A stretch of 64,000 nucleotides of DNA from Bacteroidales bacterium (GTDB lineage: Bacteria > Bacteroidota > Bacteroidia > Bacteroidales > UBA932), in NCBI GenBank assembly GCA_023227835.1, contig JALOCI010000013.1:1-64000 (forward strand). Reading direction: 5' to 3'. Shown piece by piece: positions 8,227 to 17,855 of this stretch. Position 1 is the stretch's first letter. Each line of letters begins with the position of its first letter. Position numbers and translations under genes: made by a program. Under the pieces are notes generated by a model. It did not search any database. It had not been told where the DNA came from and was given only the letters and a program-made list of their open reading frames with translations.

Positions 8227-9561
8227 ATGTCAAGAGTAGTAATTCTAGGTGGAGGTGAAAGTGGGGTTGGTTCTGCAGTTCTCGCAAAAGTAAAGGGTCA
8301 TGAGGTCTTTCTGTCCGACAACGGCATGATTTCCCAAGAGGCAAAAGAGTTGATGGATAAGTGGGAGATCAGCTATGAGGAGGGAAGGCACACAAGAGAG
8401 CTTATACTAAATGCTGGCGAGGTTGTAAAAAGTCCCGGCATTCCTGATTCTGCACCTGTTATTGAAGAGATTCGTGACAAAAAGATTCCTGTGATTTCCG
8501 AAATTGAATTTGCAGGTAGGTATGACAGATCAAAGAAGATTTGTATTACCGGAAGTAACGGCAAAACAACTACTACTTCAATTATATACTTTCTGATGAA
8601 AAACGCCGGGCTAAATGTCGGGCTTGCGGGCAATATAGGTCAGTCGTATGCATACCAGGTAGCCACACAGGATTATGATTATTACGTACTTGAACTGAGC
8701 AGTTTCCAGCTTGACGGCATGTACGATTTTAAAGCGGACATCGCAGTTCTCCTCAACATAACTCCGGACCATCTTGACAGATACAACAATCAGATGGAGA
8801 ATTACATAATGTCAAAATTCAGAATTACACAGAATATGTCGGAGAGCGACTGTTTTATTTTCTGTGCTGATGATGAGATAAGTATTTCCCATTTAAACAA
8901 TATTGTACTGAAAGCAAAACAGCTTCCTTTCAGTCAGGAAAAGAAGGTAGAAGAGGGCGCATACCTTGAGGATAAACAGATTAAGGTAAAATATGCAGAC
9001 CGTGAATATAACATGTTTCTGAATGAACTTTCACTTCAGGGAAAGCACAATATATATAACTCTATGGCTGCCGCTGTTACAGGCAAAGTTCTGAATATCA
9101 GGAATGAAGTTTTACGTCAGAGTCTGACAACATTCCAGGGTGTTGAGCACAGACTAGAAAAAGTTCTTAAAGTCAAGAACGTGCTTTATATCAACGACTC
9201 TAAAGGCACAAACGTCAACTCTACATGGTACGCTTTGGAAAGTATGACAACTCCAGTAATATGGATTGCAGGAGGTAAAGATAAGGGTAACGACTACAGA
9301 CCACTTTTCGATCTTGTCAAGGATAAGGTCAGAGCCATAATATGCCTTGGTGCGGACAACAGAAAGCTACACGAGGTGTTTGAAGGAATGGTGGATTCTA
9401 TGTATGACACAAGCTCTGCAGAGGAGGCAGTCAAAGTGGCCTACTCTATTGCAAAACCCGGAGAAACCGTCCTGCTTTCTCCCGCTTGCGCAAGCTTTGA
9501 TCTTTTCAAGAATTATGAAGAAAGAGGCCGCCTATTTAAAGAGGCCGTAAAGAATTTATAG
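8227..9561 (+). CDS. murD: UDP-MurNAc-L-alanine:D-glutamate ligase MurD
   Basis: A 444-residue cytoplasmic Mur ligase adding D-glutamate to UDP-MurNAc-L-Ala. It has an N-terminal Rossmann-like substrate domain (VVILGGGESGVGSA), the ATP-binding loop ITGSNGKTTTTS near residues 107-118, the catalytic region ELSSFQLDG, and a C-terminal domain with INDSKGTN and AGGKDKGNDY. Length and motif order are normal. It sits tightly between mraY and ftsW, with only 1-base gaps. Confidence 0.98.
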   Translation: MSRVVILGGGESGVGSAVLAKVKGHEVFLSDNGMISQEAKELMDKWEISYEEGRHTRELILNAGEVVKSPGIPDSAPVIEEIRDKKIPVISEIEFAGRYDRSKKICITGSNGKTTTTSIIYFLMKNAGLNVGLAGNIGQSYAYQVATQDYDYYVLELSSFQLDGMYDFKADIAVLLNITPDHLDRYNNQMENYIMSKFRITQNMSESDCFIFCADDEISISHLNNIVLKAKQLPFSQEKKVEEGAYLEDKQIKVKYADREYNMFLNELSLQGKHNIYNSMAAAVTGKVLNIRNEVLRQSLTTFQGVEHRLEKVLKVKNVLYINDSKGTNVNSTWYALESMTTPVIWIAGGKDKGNDYRPLFDLVKDKVRAIICLGADNRKLHEVFEGMVDSMYDTSSAEEAVKVAYSIAKPGETVLLSPACASFDLFKNYEERGRLFKEAVKNL

Positions 9562-9562
9562 T

Positions 9563-10777
9563 ATGAATGATCCCGATTCTATAATCCACAGGCTTAGGGG
9601 TGACAAAGTTATCTGGACAGTAGTTTTACTTCTGTCGCTGATTTCTATTGCCGCAGTCTATTCTTCAAGCAGTTCTCTGGCTTTGAGGGAGGATAAGAGC
9701 ACATTTGACATATTGCTCCGACAACTGCGATTTGTGGTTTTCGGTCTGACAGCATTATATGTGTGTTACAAACTTCCTCTCAAATGGTACAGATCCCTTG
9801 CAAACATAGGATTAATACTCAGCATCGGGTTATTGGTGGCTACATTGATTGTAGGCAAAAGTCTGAACGATGCGGACAGATGGATAAGTATTTTCGGGTT
9901 ATCATTCCAGCCTGCCGAAATTGCCAAGATATGCACTATATTATATCTTGCCAAGGTGCTTGAAGATCGCAAATTCGAGACTTTCAGGGAGTATGCAATA
10001 TGGATTCTTGGGCCTCTGAGTATAGTGCTTGTGCTTATTCTTTTCGGCAGTGCATCACAGGCCCTGCTTCTGGGAGCCGTCAGCTTTCTTGTATTATTCA
10101 TATCGGAAATAAAGAGATCCTACCTGGTAAAAACTGCAGGTATTGCAATCGTTGCCCTGATGATGGTACTCCTTCTGCACTTCAGCTTCGGGATGTTCGA
10201 AAGGGTAGATACTGCCATAAGCCGCTTCAAACACAATGACACAGAACAGCTTGACAATAAAAACCTGACTGTTGACCAGAGAAAGGCTCTTGAAAAAAAC
10301 ACGTTTCAAAAAAGGATGGCAAAAGTGGCCGTCTCCTCCGTAGGTGTGTTCGGGAAAGGTCCCGGCAAAAGCACTCAAAGGTATGTCCTTCCTCATCCAT
10401 ACTCCGATTTCATTTATGCAATCATTGTAGAGGAATGGGGGTTGATTGGAGGAGTTGTCGTTCTGATGTTATATCTATGGTTGCTGTTCCGTTGTATGAC
10501 ATTAGCCTATGCCTGTACAAAGGTTTTTTCAATGATGCTTGTGATTGGGCTGGGACTTACCATCTCCCTGCAGGCTTTACTACATATGATGGTTAATGTT
10601 ACGCTTATACCTGTCACGGGTCACACATTGCCACTGGTCAGCCTGGGGGGAACGTCACTGGTTATAATGGGCGGAGCCTTCGGTATAATACTATCTGTCA
10701 GCAGGACAATAGAGGTAACAAAAGAGAAGAATCAGATTAAAAACGAAGAAAATGGCAGCAAAGAGGATAATAATTAG
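9563..10777 (+). CDS. ftsW: FtsW, SEDS-family septal glycan polymerase
   Basis: A 404-residue polytopic membrane protein with about ten hydrophobic segments. Family marks include the early region VYSSSSSLA, the ADRWI..FQPAEIAK loop near residues 109-124, VLPHPYSDFIYAIIVEEWG and the late GHTLPLVSLGGTS. SEDS proteins polymerise lipid II into glycan strands, and FtsW works in complex with the class B PBP FtsI. The last 26 bases overlap the start of murG in another frame. Confidence 0.97.
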   Translation: MNDPDSIIHRLRGDKVIWTVVLLLSLISIAAVYSSSSSLALREDKSTFDILLRQLRFVVFGLTALYVCYKLPLKWYRSLANIGLILSIGLLVATLIVGKSLNDADRWISIFGLSFQPAEIAKICTILYLAKVLEDRKFETFREYAIWILGPLSIVLVLILFGSASQALLLGAVSFLVLFISEIKRSYLVKTAGIAIVALMMVLLLHFSFGMFERVDTAISRFKHNDTEQLDNKNLTVDQRKALEKNTFQKRMAKVAVSSVGVFGKGPGKSTQRYVLPHPYSDFIYAIIVEEWGLIGGVVVLMLYLWLLFRCMTLAYACTKVFSMMLVIGLGLTISLQALLHMMVNVTLIPVTGHTLPLVSLGGTSLVIMGGAFGIILSVSRTIEVTKEKNQIKNEENGSKEDNN

Positions 10778-11864
10778 CGGAGGTGGCACAGGAGGCCATA
10801 TTTTTCCGGCTATCTCCATAGCTAACGGGCTCAGGAAACTTGAACCTGATTGTGAAATATTATTTGTCGGCGCCCTTGGAAGAATGGAAATGGAAAAAAT
10901 TCCTGCGGCAGGATACAAAATAGTGGGTCTCCCGGTTGCAGGTCTTAAGAGAAAATTATCTATAGAGAACCTGACATTGCCATTTAAAGTTATCAGAAGT
11001 CTGAATCAGGCAAGACGAATAATAGACGATTTCGACCCGGATGTTGCCGTTGGTGTAGGCGGGTATGCAAGCGGGCCGCTCCTCTGGATGGCTGGCAGAA
11101 TGAACATTCCTATCCTTATTCAGGAACAGAATTCATTTGCCGGGTTGACCAACAAGCTGCTCGGAAGACGTGCCAAAAGAATATGTGTTGCTTATGAGGG
11201 GATGGAAAAGTTTTTTAAGGCCGGCAAAGTTATACTGACAGGTAATCCTGTACGCGACGGAATTGCACCTGCTACTCCGGAACAAAAACTTGAAGCTGTC
11301 CGTTTTTTTGAATTAAACCCGGATAAAAAAACCATTCTGATTGTAGGAGGCAGTCTCGGTGCGGGCACTTTGAACAACTGTGCAAAAGATTGGGTGAGGC
11401 AAGGTGCTGAAGGAGACATGCAACTTATATGGCAATACGGAAGTTATTACAAAAAGGGGATACAGGACTTTCTTTATGCCAACCCAAGGGAAAACGTCAA
11501 GGCTTTTGAATTCATAAAGAGAATGGATCTTGCTTTTGCTGCAGCAGACGTTGTAATCACCAGAGCAGGGGCCGGAACAATCTCTGAACTCTGCCTTGCA
11601 GGGAAAGCAAGCATATTTGTTCCGTCTCCGAATGTTGCCGAAGATCATCAGACTCATAATGCTTTGGCTCTGGTAAGGAAAAATGCGGCTTATATGATAC
11701 CTGATGATGTTGCCGTTGAACAGGTATTTCCTGCAGCAATATCATTGGCTACAGATGACGTAAGAAGGAAGGATCTTGAAAGAAGGATTTCAGAAATGGC
11801 TTTTAAGGATTCAGCTCTGGTAATTGCAGGTGAGGTCTTAAAATTAATTAAAGAGAGAGAATGA
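10752..11864 (+). CDS. murG: UDP-GlcNAc:lipid I N-acetylglucosaminyltransferase MurG
   Basis: A 370-residue GT28 enzyme that adds GlcNAc to lipid I at the inner face of the cytoplasmic membrane, making lipid II. The N-terminal donor loop GGGTGGHIFPA starts near residue 9, GVGGYASGP lies near 98, and the C-terminal UDP-GlcNAc site includes ITRAGAGTISEL near 266-277. The ATG at 10752 lies inside ftsW (26-base overlap) and gives the expected N-terminus. The end overlaps murC by 4 bases. Confidence 0.98.
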   Translation: MAAKRIIISGGGTGGHIFPAISIANGLRKLEPDCEILFVGALGRMEMEKIPAAGYKIVGLPVAGLKRKLSIENLTLPFKVIRSLNQARRIIDDFDPDVAVGVGGYASGPLLWMAGRMNIPILIQEQNSFAGLTNKLLGRRAKRICVAYEGMEKFFKAGKVILTGNPVRDGIAPATPEQKLEAVRFFELNPDKKTILIVGGSLGAGTLNNCAKDWVRQGAEGDMQLIWQYGSYYKKGIQDFLYANPRENVKAFEFIKRMDLAFAAADVVITRAGAGTISELCLAGKASIFVPSPNVAEDHQTHNALALVRKNAAYMIPDDVAVEQVFPAAISLATDDVRRKDLERRISEMAFKDSALVIAGEVLKLIKERE

Positions 11865-13234
11865 ACTATGTATATTTAATAGGTGCCGGCGGTATCGGAA
11901 TGAGTGCTCTTGCAAGATATTACAATCATGCAGGAGCAGTCGTCGCCGGTTATGATCGTGTATGCAGCAAACTTACTTCCGAATTGGAAGATGAGGGAAT
12001 CAGCCTCCACTATGAGGATGATATAAGGCTAATACCGAAAGAGTTTACAGAGAACCGGGAGAATACGCTTGTAATATATACCCCGGCTGTTCCTGTTTCT
12101 CACAGTGAATATCAGTTTTTCCTTAATAACGGCTTCAGGATAGTAAAACGTTCCCTTGCCCTGGGAAATATTGCATCAGCAAAACAATGTCTCGCTGTGG
12201 CAGGTACTCACGGCAAAACTACAACATCAACCCTGCTTGCGCATATATTTACTCACACAGGCGTTGGTTGTACTGCTTTTCTCGGTGGCATTTCAAAGAA
12301 TTACCACTCCAACCTCCTACTTGACAAAGGCAACTATCTTGTTGCCGAAGCCGACGAATTTGACCGCTCCTTCCTGCAACTCTTCCCGGAGATTGCTGTC
12401 ATTACTTCTGCCGACGCAGATCATCTTGATATATACAGCAATCAAGAGCATATAAGAGAGGCTTTCTCAATGTTTGCATCACAGGTGAAAGGAGATGGGG
12501 CATTGGTGCTAAAAAAGGATCTCGGACTTGACCTCTCATCTTTAAAAGTTAAAAGAGTGTACGAGTACTCATACGATAAGGAGTGCGATTTTTACGCATC
12601 TTCAATTAAGTTGTATGACGGAGGTTTTTTCAAATTTGACCTTAATTTTCCGGGGGGTAAGATAGAAGAGTGTACTGTTGGTGTTCCAGGATGGGTAAAC
12701 GTTGAGAACTGCATCGCTGCCGCCTCTGTGGCTATTCTGTCCGGAATTCCGCCTGTTGCGGTTAAAGAGGCAATAAAGACCTTCCAGGGAGTAGAAAGAC
12801 GTTTTGACATAAGGCTGAATAACAGCAAATGTTCATACATTGACGATTATGCACATCATCCGAAAGAGCTGTCATCTGCAATCAGCTCAATCAGGAACAT
12901 ATTCAGCAACAGAAAGATAACCGGTATTTTTCAACCTCATCTGTATACAAGAACAAGAGATTTCAGTGAGGGGTTTGCAGAAAGTCTAAGCATGCTAGAC
13001 GAATTGATTCTTCTTGACATATACCCTGCAAGAGAACTGCCTATTGAGGGTGTCACCTCAGAGATAATATTCAGGGATGTAAGGTTAAAGAATAAAATAA
13101 TGGTAAAAAAAGAGGAGTTGATGGAGATTCTTGCCAAGAGAGAGATTGACGTATTGGTCACTTTCGGAGCCGGTGACATAGACCGTTTTGTGGCTCCTAT
13201 AACTGAAATGCTTACTGAAAGAGTAAAATGCTGA
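11861..13234 (+). CDS. murC: UDP-MurNAc:L-alanine ligase MurC
   Basis: A 457-residue Mur ligase that starts the stem peptide with L-alanine. It shows the N-terminal dinucleotide-fold loop LIGAGGIGMSALA, the ATP loop VAGTHGKTTTSTL near residues 112-124, the DEFDRSF motif and the C-terminal DDYAHHP. These are MurC rather than Mpl features, and its position between murG and ftsQ fits. It overlaps murG by 4 bases and ftsQ by 7. Confidence 0.97.
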   Translation: MNYVYLIGAGGIGMSALARYYNHAGAVVAGYDRVCSKLTSELEDEGISLHYEDDIRLIPKEFTENRENTLVIYTPAVPVSHSEYQFFLNNGFRIVKRSLALGNIASAKQCLAVAGTHGKTTTSTLLAHIFTHTGVGCTAFLGGISKNYHSNLLLDKGNYLVAEADEFDRSFLQLFPEIAVITSADADHLDIYSNQEHIREAFSMFASQVKGDGALVLKKDLGLDLSSLKVKRVYEYSYDKECDFYASSIKLYDGGFFKFDLNFPGGKIEECTVGVPGWVNVENCIAAASVAILSGIPPVAVKEAIKTFQGVERRFDIRLNNSKCSYIDDYAHHPKELSSAISSIRNIFSNRKITGIFQPHLYTRTRDFSEGFAESLSMLDELILLDIYPARELPIEGVTSEIIFRDVRLKNKIMVKKEELMEILAKREIDVLVTFGAGDIDRFVAPITEMLTERVKC

Positions 13235-14037
13235 AGAAAATACTCATAATATCTGCTTATGTGCTTTTATCCGGAGTACTTATAGCCTATTTCTATTTCT
13301 CGTCTATTATAACCGAAAAAAAGAAAATGGGAGAGTTGTGCCGGACTATAAAAGTGGTTATCCTTGACAGCGCAGAGACTGGTTTTATATCTAAAGAGGA
13401 GATTGCGGAAGTTATAGTTGAAAACGGCATCAGGCCAGGAGAGAGTAAGCTAAGGCACATCAACAACTACCAGTTGGAGTTGATGTTGAATAAAAAGACA
13501 GCCGTTAAGAAGTCTGAAGTAAGTTATACCAGAAACGGTGTCCTGAAGGTTGACATTCTGCAGAGAAAGCCAATTCTAAGACTTGAAACAACAAACGGCG
13601 GTTTCTATATGGATGAGAGTTCTTACGTATTTCCTTTAATAAAGAGTTTCTCTCCGTTTGTCCCGGTTGTGTCAGGAGATATTCCGCTAGAAATAGCCCC
13701 GGGATACCACGGATACATAAAGGACAATCAGCAGTGGGCAAATTCGCTCCGTGATCTTGGGATATATATACTCAATAACGATTCCTGGAACACCCTTATT
13801 GAGCAGATATATGTAGATGAAAAAGGACTATTGTGCTTCATTCCCAGGGAAGGCAACCTTGAAATTGTTTTCGGAAATATTGAAAAGATTGATTATAAAT
13901 TCAGAAAACTGTACGCCTTTTATAAGGACATCCTGCCGAATGCGGGTCCTGACATGTACAAATCTGTCAATCTTCAGTTTGACAAACAAATTGTATGCAA
14001 AAGAAATAAAAAAACAGATAAAAACTTAGAGATATGA
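13228..14037 (+). CDS. ftsQ: Cell division protein FtsQ
   Basis: A 269-residue bitopic protein: short cytoplasmic N-terminus, one membrane helix at about residues 5-25, then a POTRA-like and a beta domain in the periplasm. Sequence similarity to characterised FtsQ is low, as usual for Bacteroidetes, so the name rests on topology, the segment VDILQRKPILRL (typical of the POTRA end) and position between murC and ftsA. FtsQ recruits FtsB and FtsL to the divisome. It overlaps ftsA by 4 bases. Confidence 0.88.
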   Translation: MLKKILIISAYVLLSGVLIAYFYFSSIITEKKKMGELCRTIKVVILDSAETGFISKEEIAEVIVENGIRPGESKLRHINNYQLELMLNKKTAVKKSEVSYTRNGVLKVDILQRKPILRLETTNGGFYMDESSYVFPLIKSFSPFVPVVSGDIPLEIAPGYHGYIKDNQQWANSLRDLGIYILNNDSWNTLIEQIYVDEKGLLCFIPREGNLEIVFGNIEKIDYKFRKLYAFYKDILPNAGPDMYKSVNLQFDKQIVCKRNKKTDKNLEI

Positions 14038-15371
14038 AAAAGCTTGTCGCAGCTATTGATCTTGGAACAACAAAGGTTGTCTCCATCGTTGGTGAAAAGA
14101 CCGAATCCGGTTACAGGATAGTGGCATTGAAAGAGGCTCCTTCAAAAGGAGTAATGCGTGGAGAAGTGGTCAACATTCAGAATGTCCTTGAATCTCTCAA
14201 GCCGACACTGGAAGAGATCAGAACAGAGGAAAACATAGAAATTGATGAGGTTTATGTAGGAATCGCCGGTCAGAATATAAAATGTAATACAGCCCGTATC
14301 AGCAGGAACAGAAGTCGCTCCTCAGAGTGGATAACAGAGAAGGAAGTTGCCGAAATGGAGAGAGAGATGTTCAACTCAAGGGTAAATGCCGGTGAGAAGA
14401 TTCTGCATGTAATACCTCAGTCATATAACATTGACGACAATACTGGAATCAGAGAGGCTGTAGGAATGACAGGAACCAGAATAGAAGGCGACTACAAATT
14501 ATTTATCGGAAAGACAAACTCTGTTGAACACAGTAAGATTGTGATAGAGAGGGCCGGACTAAAGCTTAAGGACCTGGTTCTTGAACCGGTAGCCTCTGCC
14601 AAGGCTGTGCTTACTGAAGACGAGATGGAACTTGGTGTTGCCATGATTGATATGGGCGGAGGAACTACCGATTTGCTTATTATACAGGATAATATTGTAA
14701 GGCATACTGCGGTTATACCTTTCGGAGGCAACTCCATCACAGAAGACCTTCGCCAGGGATGCGGAGTATCTCTCAGGAATGCAGAGCAGATGAAAATTCA
14801 GTATGGCTCATGTTACAGCGACCGTGCTCCTGAGAACAAGACGGTAATAATACCAGGGTTAGGCGGAAGAGATTCCCGCGAAGTCTCATTCAAGGTAATA
14901 GCAGGAATTATTGAAGCAAGAGTTGAGGAGATTGTCGATGCAATAATGTATGAGATAGAGAATTCAGGATTTCAGGACAGACTTCATGCTGGAATAGTAA
15001 TCACAGGCGGCGCATCTCAGCTTAAGGATCTCCGTGATTATATCTCTTTCCGTACCGGTTTTGACGCAAGAATCGCATCACCGAATATGGGAGTAACAAT
15101 TGACGGCTGTGAAGGCACATACAAACCCGGATCATCTACAGCTGTAGGGTTGGTTATTCACGGTTTCGAACTTGAAGAGATGAAGAGAGAACCTGTTATT
15201 GAGGAGAGACCTCTTACAACAGAGCTATTCCCTACAGAAGCAACCACTAGCACTAAAGAGCCTGAGATACAACAGGAGAGGGCCGAAAGACAGAACAAGA
15301 AGAGAAGCTTTATGAAATCTTTCAGCAATATAATGATTGGAGATATTTTCAACAGTTCAAACGAAGCATAG
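14034..15371 (+). CDS. ftsA: Cell division protein FtsA
   Basis: A 445-residue actin-like ATPase that tethers FtsZ to the membrane. The N-terminal phosphate-1 loop AAIDLGTTKVVSIVG, the phosphate-2 loop VAMIDMGGGTTDLLI near residue 203, and the adenosine motif IVITGGASQL near 320 are clear, and the SHS2 (1c) domain lies at about 85-165. A long charged linker leads to a C-terminal basic, amphipathic stretch (KKRSFMKSFSNIM) suited to membrane binding. It ends 4 bases before the preferred ftsZ start. Confidence 0.98.
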   Translation: MKKLVAAIDLGTTKVVSIVGEKTESGYRIVALKEAPSKGVMRGEVVNIQNVLESLKPTLEEIRTEENIEIDEVYVGIAGQNIKCNTARISRNRSRSSEWITEKEVAEMEREMFNSRVNAGEKILHVIPQSYNIDDNTGIREAVGMTGTRIEGDYKLFIGKTNSVEHSKIVIERAGLKLKDLVLEPVASAKAVLTEDEMELGVAMIDMGGGTTDLLIIQDNIVRHTAVIPFGGNSITEDLRQGCGVSLRNAEQMKIQYGSCYSDRAPENKTVIIPGLGGRDSREVSFKVIAGIIEARVEEIVDAIMYEIENSGFQDRLHAGIVITGGASQLKDLRDYISFRTGFDARIASPNMGVTIDGCEGTYKPGSSTAVGLVIHGFELEEMKREPVIEERPLTTELFPTEATTSTKEPEIQQERAERQNKKRSFMKSFSNIMIGDIFNSSNEA

Positions 15372-15375
15372 GGTT

Positions 15376-16770
15376 ATGAAGGAATATTTACCACTGGATT
15401 GGGAATCTAACAACTCGATTATAAAGGTAATTGGTGTCGGGGGCGGAGGGTGTAACGCTGTAAACGAGATGTTCCGTCAGGGAATCAAAAATGTTGATTT
15501 CATGATTTGTAACACCGATACCCAGGCACTTGCCATAAGCCCCGTGGTTGACAAGCTCCAATTGGGGAACGTTATAACCAGAGGTCTTGGAGCCGGGTGT
15601 AATCCCGAACAGGGAAAAAAAGCGGCTGAAGAATCGATTGAACTAATAAAGGAAAAATTACAGGGTCTGACCGAGATGGTCTTCCTGACTGCCGGCATGG
15701 GTGGCGGTACAGGTACCGGAGCAACTCCAGTAATTGCAAAAGTTGCCAAGGAGATGGGGCTACTTACCGTGGCTGTTGTAACTCTTCCTTTCCGAGATGA
15801 GGGAAGCGAGTTCATGAAAAGAGCTGTCCTTGGCATCAGGGAATTGGAAAAACATGTGGATTGCCTGCTCATTATAGACAATCAAAAGCTATATAAGATA
15901 TTCGGAGATCTTACAATTTTTGAGGCTTTTCCAAAGGCTGACACCGTACTGAGTACTGCAGTAAAAGGTATTGCGGAAATCATAACCCGCCCCGGCTTCA
16001 TTAATGTTGACTTTGCTGATGTAAGAATGGTAATGAACAACAGTGGAATGGCTCTTATGGGAAGTGGCTCGGCAGAAGGAGACAACAGGGCCATCAGAGC
16101 TGTAGAGGAGGCATTCTCCTCTCCACTGCTTAATGATTTTGATCTGACCACAGCAAGAAATGTTCTTGTAAACATAACATCCGGAAAGGAAAAGGGGTTG
16201 ACAATGGCAGAGCTGTCACAAATTATGGAGTATGTGAAAGAGTACACCGGAAACAATCCTGAACACTTCAAACGCGGTGTAGTTTGTGATGAAAGTATGG
16301 GCGAGGCTATTAGTGTTACAATTGTTGCCACAGGATTTGACATGAACTCTCTTCCTCAGATATCCTCCGACGGAGGGAAACTTGTGGAATCCGTTGTTTT
16401 GGGAACAGAGTCGGTTATATCTCAGCAAACACCGTCACTTGACAATCCGGATGGCGTTGAACTTAACCTCCCGGAACCACCGGTACGCAGGCAGACTTTT
16501 ACCCCTTCTGTAAAAAAGGAGATTACCGCCCCTACCCCTTTACCTGCTGAAAAAAGGGTAAAACCCACATTAATTCTTGAAGAGGGAGACAACATAAAAG
16601 AGCTGGAAAGTCAGCCGGCCTATATCAGAAAACAGATGAAAATGAATAACCCTTCAAGTGTGTCAGTAGGACAGGACTCACGAGAAGGATCGACTTTCAA
16701 GCTTGAAGAGGTGGACGGAAAGCATCAGATTAATCCTGACAACTCATACATTCACCAGACACAGGACTAA
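15376..16770 (+). CDS. ftsZ: Cell division GTPase FtsZ
   Basis: A 464-residue tubulin homologue forming the Z ring. The N-terminus IKVIGVGGGGCNAVNEM, the GTP signature GGGTGTG near residue 110 and the T7-loop region NVDFADVRMVM are intact. I chose the ATG at 15376, 4 bases after the ftsA stop; an in-frame ATG at 15337 would add 13 unconserved residues and overlap ftsA. The conserved C-terminal peptide (IKELESQPAYIRKQ) is followed by about 45 more residues ending DNSYIHQTQD, as I recall for other Bacteroidetes FtsZ. A bidirectional terminator follows. Confidence 0.98.
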   Translation: MKEYLPLDWESNNSIIKVIGVGGGGCNAVNEMFRQGIKNVDFMICNTDTQALAISPVVDKLQLGNVITRGLGAGCNPEQGKKAAEESIELIKEKLQGLTEMVFLTAGMGGGTGTGATPVIAKVAKEMGLLTVAVVTLPFRDEGSEFMKRAVLGIRELEKHVDCLLIIDNQKLYKIFGDLTIFEAFPKADTVLSTAVKGIAEIITRPGFINVDFADVRMVMNNSGMALMGSGSAEGDNRAIRAVEEAFSSPLLNDFDLTTARNVLVNITSGKEKGLTMAELSQIMEYVKEYTGNNPEHFKRGVVCDESMGEAISVTIVATGFDMNSLPQISSDGGKLVESVVLGTESVISQQTPSLDNPDGVELNLPEPPVRRQTFTPSVKKEITAPTPLPAEKRVKPTLILEEGDNIKELESQPAYIRKQMKMNNPSSVSVGQDSREGSTFKLEEVDGKHQINPDNSYIHQTQD

Positions 16771-16787
16771 TATTGTTAATAACAAAA

Positions 16788-16817
16788 AAGGGGAATTTAT
16801 ATTCCCCTTATTTTTTT
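16788..16817. terminator. Bidirectional terminator between ftsZ and galE
   Basis: Perfect 9-base stem AAGGGGAAT/ATTCCCCTT with a 4-base loop (TTAT), followed by T-rich sequence on the plus strand and by six T residues on the minus strand. It closes the dcw operon and, because it contains the galE stop codon, also ends galE transcription from the other side. Confidence 0.9.
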
Positions 16818-17840
16818 CTCCCACCGCCAAGCTGATGCCAGAACCTCCTCAATCGGAGTATCAGCTTTCCAGCCTAACTCTATATTTGCTTTTGACGGAT
16901 CTGCCCATACCTGTTCAACGTCTCCTGGCCTTCTCTCCACTATACGGTAGGGAACAGCCACTCCTGTTGCTTTTTTAAAAAGTTCAAGCATCTGCAATAC
17001 AGAAATTCCCACTCCAGTTCCGAGATTATAATACTCAATACCTCCAGGTATTTCCGGGCTTTTATCAAGCAGCCTGTCAAGCGCAGAGACATGAGCTTTT
17101 GCCAGGTCGCATACATATATATAATCCCTTATACAGGATCCGTCAGGAGTATTATAGTCATTACCGAATACATTCAGCCTCTCCCTTAAACCTGCAGCTG
17201 TCTGAGTTATATAAGGCAAAAGGTTCTGAGGCACTCCTCTCGGCAGTTCTCCAATCAATGCAGAAGGATGCGCCCCTATCGGATTAAAGTACCTGAGAGC
17301 TATTACATTAATTTTGCCTTTGTAAGAAATTGTGCAGTCCCTGAGAATCTCCTCGGATACCCTCTTTGTGTTTCCATAAGGACTTGTAGCAGGTTGAAGC
17401 GGAGAGGTCTCATTTACTGGCAGATTTTCTCTCTCAGGTTGCCCATAAACTGTGCAGGAAGATGAAAATACTATGGAGCCCCTCTCATTTCTTCCCATAA
17501 GATCAATAAGATTCAGTAGGGAAACAAGATTATTCCGGTAGTAGTCAAGAGGTTTTTCCACACTCTCCCCGACGGCCTTGTATGCTGCAAAATGGATTGC
17601 GGCACTAATGTCGGGGCAAAGCTCAAAGACTCTGGCAAAAGACTCGTAATCTGCACAATCTGCCTCAAAGAAGAGCGGATTTCGACCGATTATTCTTGCT
17701 ATACCGTCAAGTACATCTCTTGATGAATTGGAGAAGTTATCAACAATAACAGCCTCATAGCCTGCATTTTCCAGCTCAACGACAGTATGTGCACCTATGT
17801 ATCCGGTACCTCCTGTAACAAGAACTTTTGTTTTAGTCAT
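16797..17840 (-). CDS. galE: UDP-glucose 4-epimerase GalE
   Basis: A 347-residue extended short-chain dehydrogenase/reductase interconverting UDP-glucose and UDP-galactose, or the N-acetyl forms. It shows the NAD-binding GGTGYIGAHT at residues 9-18, the catalytic Ser in SSSCTVYG and the YxxxK pair in YGNTK, and ends with a typical GDVEQVWADPSKA segment. It begins 15 bases after the sugar aminotransferase gene on the same strand, suggesting a two-gene unit for surface polysaccharide sugars. Confidence 0.97.
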   Translation of the reverse strand: MTKTKVLVTGGTGYIGAHTVVELENAGYEAVIVDNFSNSSRDVLDGIARIIGRNPLFFEADCADYESFARVFELCPDISAAIHFAAYKAVGESVEKPLDYYRNNLVSLLNLIDLMGRNERGSIVFSSSCTVYGQPERENLPVNETSPLQPATSPYGNTKRVSEEILRDCTISYKGKINVIALRYFNPIGAHPSALIGELPRGVPQNLLPYITQTAAGLRERLNVFGNDYNTPDGSCIRDYIYVCDLAKAHVSALDRLLDKSPEIPGGIEYYNLGTGVGISVLQMLELFKKATGVAVPYRIVERRPGDVEQVWADPSKANIELGWKADTPIEEVLASAWRWEKKIRGI

Positions 17841-17855
17841 TACAACTATTTTTAA

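Noticed and set aside
15337..15375. Upstream ftsZ start (ATG 15337)
   Set aside because: It adds 13 residues without family counterpart and overlaps ftsA; ATG 15376 gives the expected N-terminus.
15882..16343. 153-codon minus-strand open frame inside ftsZ
   Set aside because: Antisense to conserved FtsZ core; Ser/Pro-rich composition is typical of a shadow frame.
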